Below, piece after piece: positions 1 through 5,202 of a stretch of DNA of 5,202 nt. The stretch's first letter is position 1. The number at the start of each line of letters is the position of its first letter. A program made the translations under genes and the position numbers. The DNA is from Bacteroidales bacterium UBA1179 (GTDB taxonomy: Bacteria; Bacteroidota; Bacteroidia; Bacteroidales; Bacteroidaceae), in the NCBI GenBank assembly GCA_002309915.1, contig DBYT01000142.1, forward strand, positions 215-5,416, read 5' to 3'. The notes under the pieces are model-generated. The model was not told where the DNA came from. It saw only the letters and a program-made list of their open reading frames with translations, and did no database searches.

Positions 1-872
1 TAATCCTCACTCTGCGGGTCAAATGCGAACTGAATGTTGCACTCACCTACTATACCCACGTGGCGGGCTATACGGATGGTGAGTTCCTCCAGTTTCTGCA
101 CCTCATGGTGTGTCAGGGTCTGTGTAGGAGCAACCACGATACTCTCGCCGGTATGTATGCCCAGCGGGTCAAAGTTCTCCATTGAGCAGACTATGATTGA
201 GTTGCCGCTGTTATCGTTCACGCACTCAAACTCAATCTCCTTCCAGCCCTTGAGACTCTTCTCGACCAGGATCTGGGGTGAGAATGAGAATGACTTCTCG
301 GCCAGTTTGTTGAGTTCCTCCTCATTGTCGCAGAAACCGGAGCCCAGACCGCCCAGAGCGTAAGCCGAGCGGATGATAACCGGATATCCCAGTTCACGTG
401 CAGCTGCGCGTGCATCGTCCATAGTCTCTACGGCATGGCTCTTTATGGTCTGTACGCCTATCTCATCCAGACGCTTTACAAACAGGTCACGGTCCTCGGT
501 GTCCATGATAGCCTTAACCTGAGTACCCAGCACCTTAACCTTATACTTGGCCAGAACGCCGTTCTGCTCCAGAGCCACACCGCAGTTCAGTGCGGTCTGA
601 CCACCGAATGCAAGCAGGATTGCATCGGGACGCTCCTTGGCAATCACCTTCTCTACAAAGAACGGAGTTACAGGATAGAAATAAACTCTGTCAGCAACAC
701 CCTCGCTGGTCTGAACAGTTGCAATATTGGGGTTGATGAGGATGGTCTCAATGCCCTCCTCCTTAAGTGCCTTGAGGGCCTGTGAACCTGAGTAATCGAA
801 TTCGCCGGCCTCACCTATCTTGAGTGCGCCTGATCCCAGGAGCAGCACTTTCTTATATTTCTTCAATGCCAT
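1..872 (-). CDS. carB: Carbamoyl-phosphate synthase large subunit, N-terminal part (cut by window edge)
   Basis: CarB makes carbamoyl phosphate from bicarbonate, ammonia and two ATP for pyrimidine and arginine synthesis in the cytoplasm. The 290 codons visible, of about 1,070 usual for the family, cover the pre-ATP-grasp domain and most of the first ATP-grasp domain (the carboxyphosphate half). Visible landmarks are GEFDYSGSQA (residues 23-32), GGQTALNCG (90-98), EDR with Arg128, IIRSAYALGGLGSG with Arg168 (166-179), KGWKEIE with Glu214, MENFDPLGIHTGES with His240 (231-244), and GECNIQFA with Gln281 (276-283). These match the nucleotide-binding residues of E. coli CarB (Arg129, Arg169, Glu215, His243, Gln285). 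The start ATG at 872 lies 12 bp after the carA stop, with no Shine-Dalgarno motif. Motifs such as LINPNIATVQTS and GIVGECN resemble eukaryotic CAD/CPS1 more than E. coli CarB as I remember them. The ORF stays open to base 1; the last two bases, TA, fit a Tyr codon. Confidence 0.97.
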   Translation of the reverse strand, partial: MALKKYKKVLLLGSGALKIGEAGEFDYSGSQALKALKEEGIETILINPNIATVQTSEGVADRVYFYPVTPFFVEKVIAKERPDAILLAFGGQTALNCGVALEQNGVLAKYKVKVLGTQVKAIMDTEDRDLFVKRLDEIGVQTIKSHAVETMDDARAAARELGYPVIIRSAYALGGLGSGFCDNEEELNKLAEKSFSFSPQILVEKSLKGWKEIEFECVNDNSGNSIIVCSMENFDPLGIHTGESIVVAPTQTLTHHEVQKLEELTIRIARHVGIVGECNIQFAFDPQSED

Positions 873-884
873 AATATCAGGGTG

Positions 885-1946
885 TTAGAGTTTGGAAACA
901 AAATCATCATAAATAAACATAGCATCAGTGTTCACCTGATCACTCTCTGAGTGGAACATCACGCCAACCCAGGGTTTGCGTGTGTTGTAGATACCCTCGA
1001 CAGAACCGTCGTTCAGGTTCTTGAGGTAAACCTTCCACTGACCTACAACTGAATCCTCACGGATAGCGTAGTTGTGGTTCTGTGTGGTTATGTAGCAGCG
1101 GTCAGTTCCCACCAGCTGTACCGGCTGGTTCTGGGTGTGGTGTCCGAACTTGAGCTTGTATGTATCCATACCGCCGGCAAGACCCAGCAGCAGGCATCCC
1201 ATACCGATACCCAGGATCGGGGTGTCGTTCTTGGCCATGAACTTCTGGAGGCGTGTTACGACCTCACTGCAATAACTGGGGTTACCGGGACCGTCTGAGA
1301 TTACCAGACCGTCCATCTGGATCTTGCTGTAGTCATAGTTCCAGGGAACGCGTACAACCTCCAGATCCTCATTGATAAGGCAGCGTACAACTCCGGCCTT
1401 TACGCCGCAGTCTACCAGTACCACCTTCTTGGAGGCACCCTCGTTATAGGTAACAGGCTCTTTGACCGATACCTCCGGAAGCATATTGGTATATGCATAC
1501 TCCTCAGGTTTTGCCTTACCGTCAAACAGTATCTTGGCGGTCATGCTGCCGTGGTTGCGGATATGCTTGGTAATTTCGCGGGTATCGACACCCTCTATAC
1601 CAACCACCTTCTCACGTTTCATCCATGCATCAAGTGACTCCTTGGCGTTCCAGTGGCTGTAGAAATCACTCTTGTCACTTACAATCAGGGCGCGTGCCTG
1701 TGCGTGCTCACTCTCGGCGTTTGTGGGCAAGCCAAACTCATCAGCCGTCATGGGCTGAATACCATAGTTACCAATGACCGGATAGGTCATCACAATCAAC
1801 TGGCCGCGTGATGCGGGCTCAGTCAGCAATTCCGGATAACCGGCCATAGCGGTGTTGAACACAAGCTCTCCGCTCACCGGATGCTCGTATCCGAATGACT
1901 CACCCTTGAAGCAGGTGCCGTCGGCCAAAATCAGTGATACTGTCAT
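885..1946 (-). CDS. carA: Carbamoyl-phosphate synthase small subunit with a degenerate glutaminase site
   Basis: CarA normally hydrolyses glutamine and channels ammonia to CarB. This 353-residue protein has both domains: the CPSase small-chain domain (about 1-140, with GELVFNTAMAGYPE at 26-39 and GVDTREITKHIR at 119-130) and a class I glutamine amidotransferase domain (about 172-353, with DCGVKAGVVRC, GPGNP and QNQPV). The nucleophile elbow, usually GICxG[HN]Q, reads GIGMGCL at 246-252. The catalytic Cys (E. coli Cys269) is therefore Gly248 and glutamine-binding Gln273 is Leu252. Ser47 appears as Ala45 and Gly313 as Asn292. The other triad residues remain as His332 and Glu334 (FHSE rather than FHPE). 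The frame is intact and flanking blocks are conserved, so this is a full-length protein that probably lacks glutaminase activity and may act as a structural partner of an ammonia-dependent CarB. It is first in a carA-carB operon behind its own promoter and an attenuator-like leader. The start ATG is preceded by A-rich sequence without a Shine-Dalgarno motif. Confidence 0.95.
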   Translation of the reverse strand: MTVSLILADGTCFKGESFGYEHPVSGELVFNTAMAGYPELLTEPASRGQLIVMTYPVIGNYGIQPMTADEFGLPTNAESEHAQARALIVSDKSDFYSHWNAKESLDAWMKREKVVGIEGVDTREITKHIRNHGSMTAKILFDGKAKPEEYAYTNMLPEVSVKEPVTYNEGASKKVVLVDCGVKAGVVRCLINEDLEVVRVPWNYDYSKIQMDGLVISDGPGNPSYCSEVVTRLQKFMAKNDTPILGIGMGCLLLGLAGGMDTYKLKFGHHTQNQPVQLVGTDRCYITTQNHNYAIREDSVVGQWKVYLKNLNDGSVEGIYNTRKPWVGVMFHSESDQVNTDAMFIYDDFVSKL

Positions 1947-2110
1947 CTTAGTTTTATGTTTGTTTTAGTCTCTATTCGTGTAGCTAAAAAAAAGGAGAAA
2001 CTGTAAAAAACAATTCCTCCTTCTAAAAAATATTTCTTTTGGAAACATTATCCCCACCGGTCTGCTTATGCTTTGGTGAGCAACTTATATTTCCTCCTAT
2101 TCTTAACATG
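1947..2110 (-). promoter_or_regulatory. carA 5' leader, probable attenuation region
   Basis: This is the predicted untranslated leader between the promoter and the carA start, about 160 nt long. Reading toward carA it contains a 6-bp hairpin (CTCACC at 2080-2075 with GGTGGG at 2058-2053, one G-T pair), an AT-rich stretch with six T at 2030-2025, and a terminator-like hairpin with a T tract (see separate entry). About 40 nt remain before carA. The motif GGAGGAA occurs three times (2134-2128, 2097-2091, 2020-2014). The last copy is the 5' arm of the terminator stem, so the earlier copies could pair with the 3' arm instead. Two short ORFs are possible (2109-2023 and 2048-1965). A terminator between promoter and gene implies regulation by transcription attenuation. 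The signal is inferred, not seen; pyrimidine or arginine supply fits the pathway. Confidence 0.6.
1986..2022 (-). terminator. Rho-independent terminator or attenuator upstream of carA
   Basis: On the minus strand AAGGAGGAA (2022-2014) pairs with TTTCTCCTT (2000-1992), giving a 9-bp stem with one G-T wobble. The 13-nt loop is T-rich, and a run of T continues from the 3' arm to 1986. The T tract follows only on the minus strand, which sets the orientation. It lies about 160 nt after the GH43 stop codon but downstream of the predicted carA promoter. It may therefore end read-through from the GH43 operon and also act as an attenuator inside the carA leader. The stem is only moderately GC-rich, so termination may be partial. 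Confidence 0.65.
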
Positions 2111-2113
2111 CCG

Positions 2114-2144
2114 CAAAGTTACGGCTTTTCCTCCAATCCTCAAT
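2114..2144 (-). promoter_or_regulatory. Bacteroides-type promoter for carAB
   Basis: The minus strand has TAACTTTG (2121-2114), an exact match to the Bacteroides -7 consensus TAnnTTTG. A TTG in ATTG (2144-2141) lies 19 bp upstream, as expected for the -33 element of the primary sigma factor in this phylum. Transcription would start near 2110-2105, about 160 nt before carA. The -7 box sits exactly between the two halves of a small inverted repeat, GCCG and CGGC. No other equally good pair of boxes is seen on this strand in the gap. Confidence 0.65.
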
Positions 2145-2151
2145 TATGTAA

Positions 2152-2184
2152 GTGATAAGTTTTCAACAATTTTAGCATTATCAC
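2152..2184. repeat. Inverted repeat overlapping the GH43 stop codon
   Basis: GTGATAA (2152-2158) and TTATCAC (2178-2184) form a perfect 7-bp inverted repeat with a 19-nt spacer. On the minus strand the first arm contains the GH43 stop codon TAA. No T tract follows on either strand, so it is a weak candidate for a terminator. It could stabilise the mRNA 3' end, or it may be chance in AT-rich DNA. Confidence 0.3.
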
Positions 2185-3518
2185 AGAGGCTTGTATTCGA
2201 ATGACACGAGTTTTGCATCACCGTCCAGGAAGTATGCGGGACGCAGGGCGAAGAAGCCTTTGTAGTAATTGTGGTGATATGTGCCTACGGCTGCCTCACG
2301 GTAGTATACCTGCCAGTTCTCACCGTCTGCGCTCTTCCATACTGTGGCCTTGTTGCGGTCATTCAATATCCTTACATAAAGATCCGGGATGCTGTCTACT
2401 GCGCCGATGTTGGCGTCCTCATTATAGAAGAGGTAGAGTCCGGCACGGCTGTCGGCACCGATCTTGAAGTGAGCGGTTATCTCATACTTCTCATCAACTG
2501 CTGTGGTGGTCATAAGGGTACCGTTGTCATAGCCGGGTTCCCACTTGGCCCACATGAGCGGATTCTCGTAGTGACGCAGGTAGTCATAGTCCTGCAGGCC
2601 GCCGTTCTTCCACTTGGCACCGTTCTTGTTTACCAGTACAGGCCAGCCGTCCTTGGTCCACTTTACGCTCTCGATAATTGTGCTGCGGCCCAGTGTATGG
2701 AAGCCGTTGCGGTATGCATGATAAACAATGTACCAGTTGCCCTCAGGATCGTCAATCAGGGTTCCGTGCCCCTTTGACCACCACTGCTCGTCTGCCGAAT
2801 AGGTGTGTACAAGCGGATTGAAGGGGCTATTCTCCCATGGTCCGGTTACGGATTTACTGCGTGCAACTACGCACATATGGCTTGTAGGAGGTCCTGCAGT
2901 GCCACCTTCGGCGCTGACCAGATAGTAATACTCTCCGCGCTTGAGAATCTTGGGTGACTCAAGCCACATACCCTCGGTCTCCCACTCCTCCGGGTACTGC
3001 CAGGGATCATAAACCTTCCTGTTGGGACCGGTTATTGAGAGTCCGTCAGCAGACAGAGGTGCTACGTGACCGTCATTGGTATAGAGGTATCGGTTGCCCT
3101 GCTCATCCATGGCATGTCCGGGGTCGATGCCGCTAACCATAAGTTTTACGGGCTCACTCCACGGGCCTTCCATCTTATCGGCCGTTACTACAAAGTTCTC
3201 ACCGCTGCTGGTGGGATAATAGATGTAGTATTTGCCGTTCACCTTGCACAGGTCAGGTGCGTATATCGAGTAGTCATGACCCTGTACCGCACGTGCTATG
3301 GGTTCCCAGTGAAGCAGGTCTGTAGAGTGCCAGATAAGCAGACCGGGATAGTAGGTGAAGTTGGAATGGGTCATGTAGTAATCATTACCGTCGCGGAGGA
3401 TGGTAGGATCAGGGTAATCGCCGGGAAAGATACAAACCTTAAGGTTCTTCTTACCGCAACCTGTAACAATCAATGACAAGGCGGCCACAGCCATAACGAC
3501 AAAGGATCTGGTCTTCAT
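2181..3518 (-). CDS. GH43 family glycoside hydrolase lipoprotein
   Basis: This is probably a xylosidase- or arabinofuranosidase-like enzyme acting on plant polysaccharide fragments. The 445-residue protein starts with a lipoprotein signal (hydrophobic 6-18, lipobox VTGC, lipidated Cys21). The residues just after Cys21 are GKKNLK, basic rather than acidic, which argues against the acidic surface-export signal known for Bacteroidota and suggests a periplasm-facing enzyme. A five-bladed beta-propeller of the GH43 type spans about 30-305. GDYPDPTI gives the likely general base Asp37, GIDPGHAMD the pKa-modulating Asp132, and WLESPKI the likely general acid Glu187. His251 in KGHGTLI is the usual central metal-binding His position. 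Residues about 312-445 look like the beta-sandwich domain (concanavalin-like) often found C-terminal in GH43. The start lies 8 bp after the acyltransferase stop, with no Shine-Dalgarno motif, suggesting co-transcription. No SusC/SusD or other saccharide genes are in view. Substrate cannot be settled from the sequence. Confidence 0.9.
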   Translation of the reverse strand: MKTRSFVVMAVAALSLIVTGCGKKNLKVCIFPGDYPDPTILRDGNDYYMTHSNFTYYPGLLIWHSTDLLHWEPIARAVQGHDYSIYAPDLCKVNGKYYIYYPTSSGENFVVTADKMEGPWSEPVKLMVSGIDPGHAMDEQGNRYLYTNDGHVAPLSADGLSITGPNRKVYDPWQYPEEWETEGMWLESPKILKRGEYYYLVSAEGGTAGPPTSHMCVVARSKSVTGPWENSPFNPLVHTYSADEQWWSKGHGTLIDDPEGNWYIVYHAYRNGFHTLGRSTIIESVKWTKDGWPVLVNKNGAKWKNGGLQDYDYLRHYENPLMWAKWEPGYDNGTLMTTTAVDEKYEITAHFKIGADSRAGLYLFYNEDANIGAVDSIPDLYVRILNDRNKATVWKSADGENWQVYYREAAVGTYHHNYYKGFFALRPAYFLDGDAKLVSFEYKPL

Positions 3519-3526
3519 ATTCTATA

Positions 3527-4651
3527 TTATTGGTTATCTATGGGATTTGCATAAATGCCCAGGAAAATGTCTGCTAGTACAGGATCTGTGCTGTATTTGT
3601 CAAGCTCCGCCATATGGGCAGTAAAGGCGTCATACTGATCCTTAGTGTAGCGGTCTGCATACTTGCTGTTGCCGTAGCGCAGATCATGTGCTATGTAGGC
3701 GTTCGGGAACAGGCGGTAGTTACTGCAGATACGCTTGTCCAGAATCTGAGCCACCTCACGATGGAACTGGACGTTGGGGACGTCACTCAGGGCCTCCAGC
3801 TCATCACGCCTTATGGGATCGCATATCTGGAAGTGTACCCTGCCCTTGTTCTGCATGATTCCGGTAAGGATGCTGTTCAGGTCCTCGCCCGGTTTCTTGA
3901 TATAAGGTTCACCGTTACGGCTCTCAAAGAGCTCCAGCGCTTTGAGTATATCGCATGACTCCCATTCGTATGAGACCGATACGGGTACGATGTTGAGTTC
4001 ATCAAGAGCATCGACACGATCCTTGGGACCGCTCATTCCGAACATCTTGATAACGCCCTGATCGGTACGGTCAATGCCGTCCTTGGTACGGCCGTTGCGC
4101 TGGGCAATCCATACGGACTGATGCTTCTCTGTGATGGCGTATCGGATATATTCTGACAGATGGACCGATGTGCTGTACAGTTCACGGGGATTACGCCCGC
4201 GATCCACACGGAACATCTTGTTGCTCTTGCCTATGTCAACCACCAGTTCACCCTGCATCAGGTTTGATCCGAATGTTATCTCTCCCGTATCATGACCGCC
4301 ATCCCTGTAAAGAGCATACATCAGAATGCATGAATCCAGAACTATATCCCTGTGGTTACTTACATACAGGTAACGCTTGGACGTGTCCAGTTTCTCTATT
4401 CCGCCAAGTGAGAATTCCGTAATGGTACCCTCCAGAACCTGCTTGTTCATGGGAATCATGACATCATGCTGGAAATCATAGATAGTCTTGATGTTACGGA
4501 TCTTGTCAGCAGCCTGCTCTACGGGCAGTTCCGGAAATACGAACCTGGCCACCAACGGGAAAGAGTTGTTGGCGGCAATGCGCTGCATCGCTGCCGGAAT
4601 CTCCTCGTCGCGGTACGGACGGATATCATCGAATTTGTGGTAGTCTGTCAT
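3527..4651 (-). CDS. Glycerol-phosphate/lysophosphatidate-type acyltransferase (PlsB/PlsC superfamily)
   Basis: This is a probable acyltransferase that moves an acyl chain onto a glycerophosphate-like acceptor at the inner membrane. In the 374-residue protein the superfamily blocks appear in order. Block I is NHRDIVLD (99-106), with catalytic His100. A block II-like stretch, MFRVDRGR, lies at 146-153. Block III is AQRNGRTKDG (183-192), standing where PlsC has EGTRS. Block IV is IVPVSVSYEW (221-230). The His-Asp spacing is HX5D (His100 to Asp106), not the textbook HX4D. The Glu of block III is Asn186. No clear transmembrane helix is visible. It is longer than PlsC (about 240) and much shorter than E. 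coli PlsB (about 800). Its ATG overlaps the stop of the upstream ligase gene (ATGA, 4651-4648), which suggests translational coupling and a shared pathway. The acceptor and donor (acyl-CoA, acyl-ACP or another) are unknown. Confidence 0.82.
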   Translation of the reverse strand: MTDYHKFDDIRPYRDEEIPAAMQRIAANNSFPLVARFVFPELPVEQAADKIRNIKTIYDFQHDVMIPMNKQVLEGTITEFSLGGIEKLDTSKRYLYVSNHRDIVLDSCILMYALYRDGGHDTGEITFGSNLMQGELVVDIGKSNKMFRVDRGRNPRELYSTSVHLSEYIRYAITEKHQSVWIAQRNGRTKDGIDRTDQGVIKMFGMSGPKDRVDALDELNIVPVSVSYEWESCDILKALELFESRNGEPYIKKPGEDLNSILTGIMQNKGRVHFQICDPIRRDELEALSDVPNVQFHREVAQILDKRICSNYRLFPNAYIAHDLRYGNSKYADRYTKDQYDAFTAHMAELDKYSTDPVLADIFLGIYANPIDNQ

Positions 4652-5202
4652 TTTCTCTGATCTATGAATTTGACCGGTTTTCGGCCCGTAGGCGGATAGT
4701 TGATGGCTTGTATCTCGGGGACGGGACAGATCTCAATCTCCGGTGCCACACGTATGCGTGAACGGAAACTGTCCTTGAGTTCCTTTACGACATCGAATCC
4801 GGGATCATTCTTCAGTCCTACCTTTACCAGTACATCATCGGTTCCGGCCTTGCTGTTGCGTACTATCACTACATAGTTCTCAACATAATCGGTGTTGTCC
4901 AGCACATCGTTGATGGCAGGCGGATAGAGCGTGGTCCCCTTCAGTTTGATCATGTTGTTCTTGCGGCCCAGCAGCGGTGACAGACGGTATGACCATCGGC
5001 CGCAGCGGCACTGCTCCACATGCTTACAGGCAATGTCACCCGTGCGGAAACGCAGCAGAGGCATGCCCTCAACGCCTAGTGTGGTTACAACCACCTCACC
5101 GGGCTGACCATCGGCCACGGGCATTCCGTCATCGCCAATAATCTCTACAATGATAAGCTCAGGATGCACATGACCGCCCATTCCGTACTCGCACTCGCTG
5201 AA
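4648..5202 (-). CDS. PaaK-like acyl/aryl-CoA ligase, C-terminal part (cut by window edge)
   Basis: This is an adenylate-forming enzyme of the phenylacetate-CoA ligase family, which activates a carboxylate with ATP and transfers it to CoA or another thiol. Only the last 184 residues are present (family length about 430); the reading frame is open to base 5202. Visible landmarks, numbered from the window edge, are SECEYGMGGH at the start, GEVVVTTL, the core motif LRFRTGDIA (ATP/ribose-binding Asp), and QCRCGRW. Next comes GRKNNMIKLKG, which opens the small C-terminal domain (AMP-binding_C_2 type). At the very end, TGRKPVKFID carries the likely catalytic Lys region. It overlaps the acyltransferase start by 4 bp. 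With that neighbour it could supply an activated acyl or aryl group. Phenylacetate itself is not implied: this family is used broadly in Bacteroidota, and substrate residues lie in the missing part. Confidence 0.85.
   Translation of the reverse strand, partial: FSECEYGMGGHVHPELIIVEIIGDDGMPVADGQPGEVVVTTLGVEGMPLLRFRTGDIACKHVEQCRCGRWSYRLSPLLGRKNNMIKLKGTTLYPPAINDVLDNTDYVENYVVIVRNSKAGTDDVLVKVGLKNDPGFDVVKELKDSFRSRIRVAPEIEICPVPEIQAINYPPTGRKPVKFIDQRK

Noticed and set aside
435..785. 116-codon open frame on the plus strand
   Set aside because: It is the antisense shadow of carB, which is well supported on the minus strand across this stretch.
885..1946. carA as a pseudogene because of the lost active-site Cys
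   Set aside because: The frame is full length, the termini and structural motifs are conserved, and it keeps its promoter and operon position. A retained non-glutaminase subunit is more likely than decay.
1955..1962. TATGTTTG on the plus strand, matching the Bacteroides -7 consensus
   Set aside because: No plus-strand gene lies downstream, and the motif falls in AT-rich leader sequence of carA.
1947..2110. Known riboswitch class in the carA leader
   Set aside because: I could not match the hairpins to any riboswitch consensus I know, so only generic attenuation is proposed.
2271..2777. 168-codon open frame on the plus strand
   Set aside because: It lies antisense to the GH43 gene, whose protein has clear family motifs. 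The plus-strand translation shows no recognisable domain and no promoter.
3066..3476. 136-codon open frame on the plus strand
   Set aside because: It is antisense to the N-terminal half of the GH43 gene and has no recognisable protein features.

Overview
The window looks like chromosomal DNA from a member of the Bacteroidota, most likely a gut-type Bacteroidales. Four things point there: start codons preceded by A/T-rich sequence without Shine-Dalgarno motifs, a Bacteroides-type promoter box (TAnnTTTG), a lipoprotein GH43 enzyme, and the protein families themselves. Every gene I can support reads on the minus strand, so the biological order runs from right to left. The assignment rests on recognition from memory, without a database search.

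Right block (5202 down to 2181) is a tight three-gene cluster. It starts with the C-terminal part of a PaaK-like acyl/aryl-CoA ligase cut by the window edge. A PlsB/PlsC-superfamily acyltransferase follows and overlaps the ligase stop by 4 bp (ATGA). Eight bases later comes a complete GH43 glycoside hydrolase with a lipoprotein signal. The first two could activate and transfer an acyl group. The GH43 enzyme has no obvious link to them beyond probable co-transcription.

Middle (2180 down to 1947) is a 234 bp non-coding stretch. It holds a convincing Bacteroides-type promoter facing carA. The predicted leader contains one hairpin and then a terminator-like hairpin with a U tract, about 40 nt before the carA start. 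Two short leader ORFs run up to or through the terminator. The layout resembles a transcription attenuator and, in some respects, the UTP-sensitive pyrBI leader of E. coli.

Left block (1946 down to 1) is carA-carB, spaced by 12 bp, encoding carbamoyl-phosphate synthase; carB is cut by the window edge. The large-subunit N-terminus carries motifs I associate with eukaryotic CPS (CAD/CPS1). The small subunit has lost its glutaminase nucleophile: the Cys of the GATase signature is Gly248, and several glutamine-contacting positions are also changed, while the frame and the rest of the fold are intact. This predicts an ammonia-using, CPS1-like bacterial carbamoyl-phosphate synthase, and it is the most interesting feature of the window.
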